Assembly (NCBI GenBank): GCA_041569895.1
Contig: JBFFXF010000042.1
Location: forward strand, 1 to 34,368
Origin: JBFFXF01 sp041569895
GTDB lineage: Bacteria; Planctomycetota; UBA8108; JACQVS01
DNA: 34,368 nucleotides
Reading direction: 5' to 3'
The stretch's first letter is position 1. Each line of letters opens with the position of its first letter. This document shows, one piece after another, positions 24,759 to 34,198 of the stretch. A model generated the notes under the pieces. The model saw only the letters and a program-made list of their open reading frames with translations. It had not been told where the DNA came from and ran no database searches. A program made the translations under genes and the position numbers.

Positions 24759-26321
24759 TCAGTTGGTGGCGCGCGGGGTGTCGGCGCCGCTTGCGGAGCC
24801 GCCGCCGACCCGCCAGCGAAACCCGGCCGATTCGAACCGCTGTTTCGACTCGGCCGACTTGAGGGCCTCGACGAGGCGGGCGGTGAGGTGCTTGTGCCTG
24901 GAGCCCTTGCTGACGGCGATCGGCTGCACGGCCTTCGCGGCGGGGTGCTCGATCCTGATGATCTCCATGGTGTCACGCACCATCGCCGTGTTCGCCTCGT
25001 AGACGACGACCGCGTCGAGCGAGCCGGTGCGAATCTTGTTGACGAGCAGGTCTGCCGTCGGCACCTGCGTGCGCACGTTCTTGTTCACCGCGTCGCGGAG
25101 GCCGAGCTCGGCGAGCAGCGTCTGCGTCAGCGCGCCGAGGGCGCTCTGCTCCGGATTGGCGACGCCGATCTTCAGACCCTCCCGGCCGAGGTCGGCGAGC
25201 GACCGGATGTTCTTCGGGTTGCCGCCGGGCACGAGGATGACCATGTCCGTCTCCGAGACGTCCTCGGTGTCGAGGAAGATCTCGCCGACGGAAGTCATGA
25301 ACGACGTGTCGCAGGCGAAGTACGCGTCGGGAAGCTTCCCCGCCTTCATCTCGCCGACGAGGATGCCGCAGCCGTTGTAGCTTCGCGTCACCTCCACGCC
25401 CTCGCGCTCGGCGAACTCGCGGATCGTCGACTCCACCGCCAGGCGATTGACGCCGCCGCTGAAGAGGACGATCTCGGGGACATGGGCCCACGTGTCGCCG
25501 TCGACCGGATCGTAGTGGAACCGCTCGAACTCCTCGAGGCCGCGCTCGGGAGCCCCGAGGTACCGCGCGAAGTGGAGCGCCGCGGCGGGGCGCTGCGAGC
25601 TCGCGAGAATGCCGATCGAGATGGTGCGGACCGAGCCGTCGAGCTCGGGGACGCGGATCATCTCGAACTCGGGGTACTGCCGCGCCGTCGCGTCCCAGAC
25701 GATCACCGCATCGGCCGCGCCGATATCGAGGTCGTTGGCGACGTCGTTCACCGTCGGCTTGAACACCTTGACGCGCTGCTTCAGCGCTTCCCACTGGCCG
25801 CCCGGCGTCAGCGCGTCCCGGACCGCCTTGCCGACCGCGGCGGCCTCGGGCGTCGCGAGGCTGATGCGGAGCCCCTCGGTCGAGATGAGGTCGGCGATCG
25901 AGCGAATCTGCTTCGGATTGCCCTCCCGGACGGCGATCACCGGGCGCATCGTCGCGAGCGGGATGACCTCGCGCACCAGCCCCTTCTCGCGGGCGATCTC
26001 GAGATAGCTGTCGTCCGCCGCGAGGTACAGGTCGCCACGACGGGCGACGATGATGTTGCTGAGCAGGGTGCCGGACCCGCCGTACTGGATGTGCACCGGC
26101 GCGCCGTACTCGGCCTCGTATCGCCTCGCGGTCGCCTCGACCGGCGGCTTGATCCCCGCCGCGCAGTAGAGAACGACCGATCCGCCCGACCCGAGCGGGT
26201 CGGCGCGGTCCGAAGTCCAGTAGAGGATCAGCGACAGGACGACGACGGCAACGAGCCCTCCGACGACGAGGACCGACGCGTGGGACGTCATGCCGCGGCG
26301 ACGTGAGACACTCCTTCTCAT
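24759..26321 (-). CDS. Membrane-anchored ModA-like protein with two tandem binding domains
   Basis: 520 residues; ATG 26321 is taken, though ATG 26291 is a possible shorter start with no clear ribosome-binding site. After a hydrophobic segment (about 17-38) come two solute-binding units of the ModA/SBP_bac_11 type. Unit 1 (about 46-270) starts VVLYCAAGIKPPVEATARRY and contains YGGSGTLLSNI; unit 2 (about 285-510) starts EIVLFSGGVNRLAVESTIREF and contains SYNGCGILVGEMKAG. Each has an ISLATPE/IGVANPE-type strand and a GxADAVIVWD/GSLDAVVVYE segment, so the domain is duplicated, not simply long. The final residues are a Gly/Ser/Ala-rich tail. It should capture molybdate or tungstate for the permease. 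Confidence 0.85.
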   Translation of the reverse strand: MRRSVSRRRGMTSHASVLVVGGLVAVVVLSLILYWTSDRADPLGSGGSVVLYCAAGIKPPVEATARRYEAEYGAPVHIQYGGSGTLLSNIIVARRGDLYLAADDSYLEIAREKGLVREVIPLATMRPVIAVREGNPKQIRSIADLISTEGLRISLATPEAAAVGKAVRDALTPGGQWEALKQRVKVFKPTVNDVANDLDIGAADAVIVWDATARQYPEFEMIRVPELDGSVRTISIGILASSQRPAAALHFARYLGAPERGLEEFERFHYDPVDGDTWAHVPEIVLFSGGVNRLAVESTIREFAEREGVEVTRSYNGCGILVGEMKAGKLPDAYFACDTSFMTSVGEIFLDTEDVSETDMVILVPGGNPKNIRSLADLGREGLKIGVANPEQSALGALTQTLLAELGLRDAVNKNVRTQVPTADLLVNKIRTGSLDAVVVYEANTAMVRDTMEIIRIEHPAAKAVQPIAVSKGSRHKHLTARLVEALKSAESKQRFESAGFRWRVGGGSASGADTPRATN

Positions 26322-26405
26322 GGCTTCAGACCCGTGCGCTCCTCGGGATGGCAGGCTCTCGCGAGCGTTTCAGCGGCCCGCCGCGATGGCCGCGGGGGCT
26401 GACAC

Positions 26406-26425
26406 GTCCGGAGCAGGTTCCGGAC
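26406..26425 (-). promoter_or_regulatory. Seven-base-pair hairpin in the leader of the molybdate/tungstate operon
   Basis: GTCCGGA (26406-26412) pairs with TCCGGAC (26419-26425) across a six-base loop, within the 141-base gap upstream of the binding-protein gene. Further GC-rich stems follow toward the start. The position fits a structured 5' leader or the end of the preceding LolD-like gene; no U tract follows. Molybdate operons are sometimes under a Moco riboswitch, but I cannot match its consensus by eye. Confidence 0.3.
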
Positions 26426-26462
26426 ACACGACAAACGGGCAGGATACTCGACGCCGCACGGT

Positions 26463-27167
26463 TCAATCCAGGAGTTTCCCGCCCTCCAGACGGTGCCGGC
26501 GCGAGACATAGTCCTCGGAGAGCGTGTCGTGCGTGACGAGGAGCACCGCGCCCCCGTCGCTCGCGAAGGCCGCAAGCGCGTCGAGCAAGCGCTGGGCGTT
26601 CTCGCGATCGAGGTTGCCGGTCGGCTCGTCGGCGAGGACCGCCAGCGGTCGCGTCAGCATCGCGCGCGCCATCGCCGTGCGCTGGCGCTCGCCGACGCTG
26701 AGCTCGGCCGGCACGTGGTTGAGGCGCTCGGTGAGCCCGAACCGCCCGGCCAGCTCGCGCGCTCGCTCCCGCGCGTCCGGAATGTCGCGGGCGAGCGCCG
26801 GCGCGAGGATGTTCTCGAGGACGCTCAGGTACGGAATCAGGTGGAACTGCTGGAAGACGAACCCGATCCGCGTCGCCCGCACGCGAGAGCGCTCGGAGGG
26901 CGACAGCGCGTAGAGGTCGTCGGGCCCACCCGCGCCCTGGCCGGTCCCATCCCCCCCGCCACGCGCGACGAGCACCGTCCCCGAGTCCGGCGCCAGCAAC
27001 CCGCCGGCGGCGAGGAGCAGCGTCGTCTTGCCACTCCCACTGCGCCCCTCGACCGAGACGATCTCCCCGGGCGCCACCCGCAGCGAGACGTCCTCGAGCG
27101 CGGTGACGACACCGTCCGGCCCCTGAAAACGCCGGGTGACATTGCGAAGCTCGATGGCGGAGGACAT
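26463..27167 (-). CDS. LolD/MacB-type ABC transporter ATPase
   Basis: 234 residues from ATG 27167 (an ATG at 27176 would add MRS). Walker A GRSGSGKTTL, Q-loop FVFQQFHLIPYLSV, signature LSVGERQRTAMARAM, Walker B LAVLADEPTGNLD, H-loop LVTHD. The FQQFHLIPYLSVLENI and ADEPTGNLD text is characteristic of ATPases paired with FtsX-like permeases (lipoprotein release, MacB-type export). No such permease is in the window. A Gly-rich insert (ARGGGDGTGQGAGG near residue 75) lies where relatives have a short loop. The next gene downstream is the molybdate/tungstate binding protein; with 141 bases between, co-transcription is uncertain. Confidence 0.85.
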   Translation of the reverse strand: MSSAIELRNVTRRFQGPDGVVTALEDVSLRVAPGEIVSVEGRSGSGKTTLLLAAGGLLAPDSGTVLVARGGGDGTGQGAGGPDDLYALSPSERSRVRATRIGFVFQQFHLIPYLSVLENILAPALARDIPDARERARELAGRFGLTERLNHVPAELSVGERQRTAMARAMLTRPLAVLADEPTGNLDRENAQRLLDALAAFASDGGAVLLVTHDTLSEDYVSRRHRLEGGKLLD

Positions 27168-27212
27168 TGAGCGCATCAGCCTACAGAAAGATGACCGCCC
27201 GGGCAACCGGCG

Positions 27213-27281
27213 CCGTCCCCGTCCCCGTCCCCGTCCCCGTTCCCGTTCCCGTTCCCGTGCCCGTCCCCGTGCCCGTCCCCG
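27213..27281 (+). repeat. CCCGTN/CCCCGT tandem array upstream of the LolD-like gene (locus 6a)
   Basis: About eleven hexamers, mostly CCCCGT then CCCGTT and CCCGTG, start 46 bases upstream of the ATPase start at 27167. Only a B block is present. It points away from the gene, as at the other loci. The rest of the 677-base gap between 27167 and 27845 is covered by this array, a non-repetitive stretch (27282-27400) and the second element at 27406. Confidence 0.85.
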
Positions 27282-27405
27282 AAAGGTCTGCTCGACCTCG
27301 CCGGCGGGACCCTGCGACGCATCCAGCAGGAACGCAGGAAGCAGGAAAAGACAAGGAACGCGGAGCCAGCAGCGCGAGAACGGGGCCGACGAGGGACGAG
27401 AAGGG

Positions 27406-27613
27406 GAACGCAGATGACGCAGATTGGGGTATGCGACGCGCGGGGATCTCGCTGTCGGTCTCTGGTCTCTGGTCTCTGGTCTCTGGTCTCTGGTCTCTGG
27501 TGTCTGGTCTCTGGTCTCTGTCTCGGGCCTCGGCCTCGAACCCCGATCACCCGGGCACGGGCACGGGAACGGGAACGGGAACGGGAACGGGAACGAGGAC
27601 GAGCACGAGAAGG
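27406..27613 (-). repeat. Mosaic tandem-repeat element, locus 6b
   Basis: On the plus strand: a GCAGATGACGCAGATT block (27406-27429), nine GGTCTCT heptamers with one variant (27457-27519), GGGAAC hexamers (27552-27594) and GAGGACGAG (27591-27613). Read on the minus strand this is A, B, C, E, the same order as locus 7 but without D. The A end lies about 230 bases before the 55-residue gene at 27845. Bases 27614-27844 show no repeat and no clear promoter beyond an A/T-richer GCATGCGAATTGATTC stretch. Confidence 0.88.
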
Positions 27614-27844
27614 GGCGCCCGGAGACCCCCGTGCCATCCGCGGACCCCCGGAACCCATCGCCCCAAAACTGGACACCGCTTCGTCCCCCCACACCGCCCC
27701 CGCGCGCCGCTCCGACGTAACTCCTTCCGGCTGGCCGCGGAGCGCTTTCGGCGGGGGTCGGTCCGTTTCGGGCATGCGAATTGATTCTGGGAAGAGGAGG
27801 ACGAAGCACCACACCACCACGAGGCGCAGGAAGGAACGACTCTG

Positions 27845-28012
27845 ATGGACAAATCGACCGGACGATCGAACTCGCAGATATTCGTGACGGGCTTCCAGAA
27901 CTTCGAGCTCGTCTACGTGCCGCAGGACAAGCAGGTGGTCTCCGTGTTCCAGGGGCTGAACAAGTTCACCTGGAACTCCGAGGCGCTGGGCGACAACAAC
28001 GCGCGAGACTGA
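27845..28012 (+). CDS. Unrecognised 55-residue protein
   Basis: ATG 27845 has AAGGAA about ten bases upstream. The product has a balanced composition: starts MDKSTGRSNSQIFVTGFQNF and continues ELVYVPQDKQVVSVFQGLNK, ending in an Asn-rich DNNARD. No signal peptide or membrane helix is visible. Low Arg/Pro/Ala content, unusual for random frames in DNA this GC-rich, argues it is translated. It ends 15 bases before the convergent T2SSE_N gene. I do not recognise the family. Confidence 0.6.
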   Translation: MDKSTGRSNSQIFVTGFQNFELVYVPQDKQVVSVFQGLNKFTWNSEALGDNNARD

Positions 28013-28027
28013 CGCGCCGCGGCGAGA

Positions 28028-28383
28028 TCAGCCGATCGACTCGCGGCGGGCGAGCACGTCGTCGAGAGCGGACGGCGCCCCGAGCGTGAAGCGGATCTCG
28101 CGACCCGGCGGCAGGTCGAGCAGGGACTCGACCGCGCCGGGCTCCACGACGGCCGCGGTGAAGGGATCGTCGACCGCGAGGATCACCCGCCTGCGATTGA
28201 ACACCAGCGGCACCCACCGGCGCGATCGCGCCACGGAGAGCGGCACCTTGCGGAGCGTGCCTCCCGAGATCGGGAAGAGGCGCAGATCGACGAACTCCAG
28301 CCCGAGCGCCCAGGCGAGCTGCCGGTAGAGCACGTCCTCGCGCCGCGCGTCATCGAATCCTCCACCCGCTTCCGGCATCGGGC

Positions 28384-28387
<4 letters not shown>
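28028..28387 (-). CDS. Stand-alone T2SSE_N (GspE N-terminal domain) protein
   Basis: 119 residues from ATG 28387, overlapping the sigma-54 activator stop as ATGA. LAWALGLEFVDLRLFPISGGTLRKVP, then RWVPLVFNRRRVILAVDDPF and IRFTLGAPSALDDVLARRES are the strand-helix pattern of the GspE/PilB N-terminal domain. The whole protein is this one domain; no ATPase follows. In GspE and PilB the domain links the ATPase to other parts of the secretion or pilus motor, and related MshEN domains bind c-di-GMP. The N-terminal RxG-x-x-L motif needed for c-di-GMP binding is not visible. Its coupling to a sigma-54 regulator suggests a signalling role. Confidence 0.75.
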
Positions 28388-29997
<1,610 letters not shown>

Positions 29998-30001
29998 GAC
30001 G

Positions 30002-30019
30002 AGGTGGATTGTACCACCT
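30002..30019 (-). promoter_or_regulatory. Inverted repeat with a TACAAT centre upstream of the sigma-54 activator
   Basis: AGGTGG-TACAAT-CCACCT is a perfect six-base inverted repeat whose centre matches a -10 element on the minus strand. With the ATG at 29997 a transcript starting about seven bases after TACAAT would be nearly leaderless. Alternatively AGGTGG acts as a ribosome-binding site that the CCACCT arm can mask. Either reading is inference. Confidence 0.45.
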
Positions 30020-30036
30020 GTCGCGGGCGCGTGCTT

Positions 30037-30292
<256 letters not shown>

Positions 30293-30313
30293 CGCAGGGC
30301 ACGACGGCTCACA

Positions 30314-31141
30314 TCACACCGTTTCGTTCCCGATGAAGGTTCTCGACAGTGTGCGCACGAAGCTGTGCTGCTGGAGGCGCAGCAGGTGGATGCGGCGGCC
30401 GGAGTCGCGCACGACGATGCTCGCGACGTCGTCGGTCGGGCGGCCGTCGGCGAGGACGCGGATCGGGCGCTTGGCGACGCCGTGCCCCTCGATCCGCAGG
30501 GTGCGGTGGAGCGGCAGCGCCAGGGAGAACTGCAGCGAGTGGAACGGCATGGCGCGGTGCGGGTAGAGCGGCGTGATCACCATGGCGGCGATCCCGGGGT
30601 GGAGCACCGGGCCGCCCGCGGCGAGGTTGTAGGCCGTCGAGCCGCCCGGCGTCGCGATGATGACGCCGTCGCCCGAGTAGCGGTTGAACTCGACGTCATC
30701 GACGAGCGCCGTGAACCGGATGCTCTGCCCGCTCATGCGCTCGAGAACGATGTCGTTGAACGCGAAGCGCGTGAGGCGCTTGCCGGACCGCAGCTCGATC
30801 TCGCACTGGAGGACGGGGTACTCCTCGGCGCGGAACTTGTCCTCGCGCAACGTCGCGGGGAGCTTCTCGAGGCACTGACGCGGGTTCATCAGGAACCCGA
30901 CGGTGCCGAAGTTGACGCCGAAGAACGGCGTCGAGGGGAACTGCAGGTCCTGAATCACCTCCATCAGGTAGCCGTCGCCACCGAGGAGAAGGATCAGCTT
31001 GGCCGACGCCGGGTGGAGCGACTCGCGATCACGCGCGACCTCGAAGCCGCTCTTGGCGAGCTTCTTCTCGAGCTCCTTTCCGGCATCGAGGCACTCCGCC
31101 ACGACGGGGTTGGCGAGAAGGAGGATCCGATCGGTGCCCAT
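30314..31141 (-). CDS. nadK: NAD kinase
   Basis: 275 residues from ATG 31141; an ATG at 31177 adds a Ser/Pro-rich leader unlike the family and is rejected. NAD kinase phosphorylates NAD to NADP using ATP or polyphosphate. Family motifs: LLGGDGYLMEV (GGDG near residue 52), FGTVGFLM, NDIVLER (about 130), and DGVIIATPGGSTAYNLAAGG (about 153), the NAD-binding segment. A DRESLHPASAKL stretch replaces the usual loop between helix 1 and GGDG. Cytosolic housekeeping enzyme. It has repeat elements on both sides and no operon partner. Confidence 0.92.
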   Translation of the reverse strand: MGTDRILLLANPVVAECLDAGKELEKKLAKSGFEVARDRESLHPASAKLILLLGGDGYLMEVIQDLQFPSTPFFGVNFGTVGFLMNPRQCLEKLPATLREDKFRAEEYPVLQCEIELRSGKRLTRFAFNDIVLERMSGQSIRFTALVDDVEFNRYSGDGVIIATPGGSTAYNLAAGGPVLHPGIAAMVITPLYPHRAMPFHSLQFSLALPLHRTLRIEGHGVAKRPIRVLADGRPTDDVASIVVRDSGRRIHLLRLQQHSFVRTLSRTFIGNETV

Positions 31142-31190
31142 GGGCGAATTGGAACAGGAGGGGGGCGATGGGCGCAAGGGTGAAGTGGGC

Positions 31191-31558
31191 TCGTCGTCCT
31201 CGGTCCCCGACCCGGTCCCGGACCCGGACCCGGTCCCGTGCCCGAGAGCGATCGGAGTTCTCGAAGTGGTCGACGTCGGGAGACCGAGACCAGAGACAGA
31301 GGACCGTGGTCAGAGATCAGAGATCAGAGATCAGAGGACGGAGACGGAGTTCCGATGCCGATGCCGACTCCGATGACCGATGCCGACTCCGATTCCGATT
31401 CCGATTCCGATGACCGAGTCCGAGTCCGATGCCGATGCCGATTCCGATGGCGGTCGATCTGCCTCAATCTGCGGAATCTGCGCCATCTGCGGACCGTCTC
31501 CCTCCTCAATCTGCGCCATCTGCGGACAGGCGATCGAGGACGAGGACGAGGACGATAC
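31191..31558 (+). repeat. Mosaic tandem-repeat element, locus 8
   Basis: Starts 50 bases upstream of the NAD kinase start. Order: short A (31191-31205), degenerate B made of CCCGAC/CCCGGT (31205-31245), C with GAGACC and AGATCAG repeats (31278-31350), D CCGATG/CCGACT (31351-31452), long E (31453-31535), and a reversed A (31539-31558, GACGAG). Bases 31475-31498 are identical to the minus strand of 721-744 in locus 1. It fills the 432-base gap, ending 15 bases from the DUF5658 stop. Confidence 0.92.
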
Positions 31559-31573
31559 GCTCTGCGGACCGAA

Positions 31574-32032
31574 TCAACCCCGCAGGTACACAATGTACGC
31601 GTGGTACAGCATCAGAAAGAAGTACACGAAGAACACGAAGCGCATCGCGAACTTGCCGACGAAGAAGTTCTGATGCACCGCGAGGTAGGCCGCGCCGATG
31701 GCCGTGACGCTGATCTTCGACCAGACGAAGAACTCGTTGCTCACCGAGAGGGCCAGTCGCATCGTCGGGACGAGCTCCTCGCCGCCGGCGTCGATGTGGA
31801 TGAGCGTCAGCAAGGCGTCGACGGCGCAGAGGATCATCACGACCACCGACCACGCGACGACGCGGGGCTCGACGTGGTCCAGATACTGATTGCGGGCCTC
31901 GCCCTCGCGGCGGAAGGTGCCCCGGCGGCGCGGGCTGCGCAGGGTCTGCAGCGGGTTGGTGGGTCGCGCGCGGCGGTCCTCGACGCGCCGGCGTCCTTCG
32001 GTCCGGGGAGAGGAGTCGTCGCGGTGCTTCAT
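31574..32032 (-). CDS. DUF5658 membrane protein
   Basis: 152 residues from ATG 32032; an ATG at 32077 would add 15 residues. The N-terminal 50 residues are strongly basic (RRRVEDRRARPTN, RRRGTFRREGEARNQ). Three membrane helices follow at about 58-75, 98-118 and 130-150 (VVAWSVVVMILCAVDALLTL, SKISVTAIGAAYLAV, MRFVFFVYFFLMLYHAYIVYL). The DALLTLIHIDAGGEELVP segment and the Lys in the second helix fit DUF5658. The function of the family is unknown. The basic tail suggests a cytosolic N-terminus that may bind lipid head groups or nucleic acid. No coupling to neighbours is seen; a 187-base gap upstream shows no repeat. Confidence 0.75.
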   Translation of the reverse strand: MKHRDDSSPRTEGRRRVEDRRARPTNPLQTLRSPRRRGTFRREGEARNQYLDHVEPRVVAWSVVVMILCAVDALLTLIHIDAGGEELVPTMRLALSVSNEFFVWSKISVTAIGAAYLAVHQNFFVGKFAMRFVFFVYFFLMLYHAYIVYLRG

Positions 32033-32219
32033 GGTATCCGGGGGATCGCCTCGTTCCAGCGGGGTCGTGCCCGCCATGTGCGGCCACGGTGGGGAGTTGG
32101 CCAGAATGTGGACTTCGTCCCGACCATTTTCAACTTCCAGGCCGGAGAACGTAAGCGCTTTCAGGGGAAGGGTCGGGAGGAGGTCGTGGACCGAGAACCG
32201 TCCACGAGCTGGACAGCGG

Positions 32220-33125
32220 CTACTCGCCCTGCGCCACCGCGAAGGCCGCGTGGTCGCCGAGGTCCTCGCCGAGCGCCGCCGGGACGACCTCGAGGCCGGC
32301 GCGCAGCGAGGGCCAGACGATCCGCCCCAGCTCGGCGCGCAGCGGCTCGAGGATCAGGTCGCCCGCCCCGACGGCGATGGTGCCGAGCACCACGCGCGCC
32401 GGGTTGAGCAGGAACACCGTGGCGGCGATGCCGCGTGCCAGGGTGCGCGCGACGGAGGCGAGAAAGTCCCTCGAGAAGACATCGCCGGCGCGCGCGCGCT
32501 CGACCAGCTCGCGGGCGTCCGACGGCAGCGACGGGTCGTCGCGACGCAACGTGTCGAGCCGACGCCGGATCCCCGACCCGCTGACCATCGCCTCGAGGCA
32601 GCCGCGCGCGCCACAGCCGCACGGCGGTCCCTCCGGATCGATCACCACGTGACCGATCTCGCCCGCGAGGAACCGATGGCCGCGGTAGAGGCGCCCGTCG
32701 AGGATCAGCCCGGCGCCGAGGCCGGTGGAGAAGGTCATGAAGACGAGATCGCGCACGCCGCGCCCGGCGCCGTGGCGCCACTCGGCCAGCGCGCAGGCGT
32801 TGGCGTCGTTCTCGACGCGGGCCTCGACGCCGAGGGCGCGCGAGAGCCCGTCGCCGATCGGAGCGTTCTCCCACCCGTCGAGGTTCGGCACGGAGAGCAG
32901 CACGCCGGAGCGAGGGTCGACGGGTCCACCGGCGCTGACGCCGATGCGCTCGATGCGCTCGTTCCCGATGAGCTCACGCGCGCGATCCACGATCGCCGCG
33001 AGACCGCGCTCGTGGCCGCCCGGTGGACTGGGGAATCGCACGCCCCGCAGCCGCGTCCCCTCCGGCGTCCAGAGGCTGAGCGAGATCTTCGTGCTGCCGA
33101 GGTCGATGGCGAGATACGCTGACAC
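32220..33125 (-). CDS. ROK-family sugar kinase
   Basis: 301 residues from GTG 33125. ROK proteins phosphorylate glucose, N-acetylmannosamine, N-acetylglucosamine or related sugars with ATP. Motifs: AIDLGSTKISL (phosphate 1, Ser where many have Gly), VSAGGPVDPRSG, VENDANACALAEW, TFSTGLGAG, GEIGHVVIDPEGPPCGCG and GARGCLEA (zinc site with HxnCxCGxxGC near residue 160). It has no N-terminal helix-turn-helix, so it is a kinase and not a ROK repressor. Sugar specificity is not readable. It lies 33 bases after the UDP-glucuronate decarboxylase stop and is probably in the same transcript. Confidence 0.9.
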   Translation of the reverse strand: MSAYLAIDLGSTKISLSLWTPEGTRLRGVRFPSPPGGHERGLAAIVDRARELIGNERIERIGVSAGGPVDPRSGVLLSVPNLDGWENAPIGDGLSRALGVEARVENDANACALAEWRHGAGRGVRDLVFMTFSTGLGAGLILDGRLYRGHRFLAGEIGHVVIDPEGPPCGCGARGCLEAMVSGSGIRRRLDTLRRDDPSLPSDARELVERARAGDVFSRDFLASVARTLARGIAATVFLLNPARVVLGTIAVGAGDLILEPLRAELGRIVWPSLRAGLEVVPAALGEDLGDHAAFAVAQGE

Positions 33126-33158
33126 GGTGCTGTCATCCGGAGGCGGAGCGGACGCGGC

Positions 33159-34094
33159 TCAGCTCGAGCCGTCCCGAAAGTAGTCGATCGTCCTCCGCAG
33201 TCCCTCGTCGAGCGACACCTTCGGCTCCCAGCCGAGGCGCTCGCGCGCTTTCGTGATGTCGGGCTGGCGGACCTTCGGGTCGTCCTCCGGGAGCGGGCGG
33301 GACTCGATCTTCGACGAGCTGCCGGTAAGCTCGATGATCTTCTCGGCGAACTGCTTGATGCTCACCTCCTCGGGATTGCCGATGTTGACCGGCTCCACCT
33401 CGTCGGAGAGCAGGAGCCTCGAGAGCCCCGCCACCTGGTCGGCGATGTAACAGAAGCTCCGCGTCTGACTGCCGTCGCCGAAGACCGTCAGCGGCTCACC
33501 GCGCAGCGCCTGGCCGAGAAACGCCGGCAGCGCCCGGCCGTCGGAACGACGCATGCGCGGTCCGTACGTGTTGAAAATCCGCGCGATGCACGTGTTGACG
33601 CCGTGGGTCCTGTGGTAGGCCATGGTCATCGCCTCGGCGAAGCGCTTCGCCTCGTCGTAAACGCCGCGCACGCCGATCGGGTTGACGTTCCCCCAGTAGC
33701 TCTCCTTCTGCGGGTGCTCGAGCGGGTCGCCGTAGACCTCGGACGTCGACGCCAGCAGAAACCGCGCCTTCTTCTCCTTGGCGAGCCCGAGCGCCTTGTG
33801 CGTCCCGAGCGAGCCGACCTTGAGCGTCTGGATCGGCAGCTCGAGATAATCCACCGGACTCGCCGGCGACGCGAAGTGGAGCACGTAGTCGACCGGCCCC
33901 CGCACGTGGACGAACTCCGTGACGTCGTGGTGCAGGAACCGGAACTGCTCGCGCCCGAAGAGGTGCGCGATGTTGTCGAGCGACCCGGTGAGCAGATTGT
34001 CGACGACGATGACCTCGAACCCCTGGTCGATGAAGTGGTCGGCCAGGTGTGATCCGAGAAACCCCGCCCCTCCGGTGATCACGGCTCGTGGCAT
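33159..34094 (-). CDS. uxs: UDP-glucuronate decarboxylase (UDP-xylose synthase), extended SDR family
   Basis: 311 residues from ATG 34094 with CGGAGA upstream. Converts UDP-glucuronate to UDP-xylose and CO2 through an NAD-bound 4-keto intermediate. Motifs: ITGGAGFLGSHL (NAD), HHDVT, HFASPASPVDY, STSEVYGDP, catalytic YDEAKR near residue 145, RIFNTYGPRM, FGDGSQTRSFCYI, NIGNPEE and the C-terminal RQPDITKARERLGWEP. The ASPASP and GDPLEHPQ segments distinguish UXS from dTDP-glucose dehydratase. The product is a donor for xylose-containing glycans in the envelope or exopolysaccharide. It is the first gene of a short minus-strand run with the ROK kinase. Confidence 0.93.
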   Translation of the reverse strand: MPRAVITGGAGFLGSHLADHFIDQGFEVIVVDNLLTGSLDNIAHLFGREQFRFLHHDVTEFVHVRGPVDYVLHFASPASPVDYLELPIQTLKVGSLGTHKALGLAKEKKARFLLASTSEVYGDPLEHPQKESYWGNVNPIGVRGVYDEAKRFAEAMTMAYHRTHGVNTCIARIFNTYGPRMRRSDGRALPAFLGQALRGEPLTVFGDGSQTRSFCYIADQVAGLSRLLLSDEVEPVNIGNPEEVSIKQFAEKIIELTGSSSKIESRPLPEDDPKVRQPDITKARERLGWEPKVSLDEGLRRTIDYFRDGSS

Positions 34095-34198
34095 GAGCGT
34101 CTCCGTGCTGCGTGCGTTCCGATGGAGGCATTATCGGCGACGGGGAAAGAGACGCGAGAGCGAAAACCTGCTTTCCGGGCCCGGAGTCTCGTCTTCTT

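Noticed and set aside
24675..26306. Plus-strand open frame opposite the double ModA-like gene
   Set aside because: Antisense shadow; the minus-strand gene has a coherent duplicated fold and operon spacing.
27457..27519. GGTCTCT array considered as a CRISPR array
   Set aside because: The units are seven bases, contiguous, and have no spacers; no cas gene is near.
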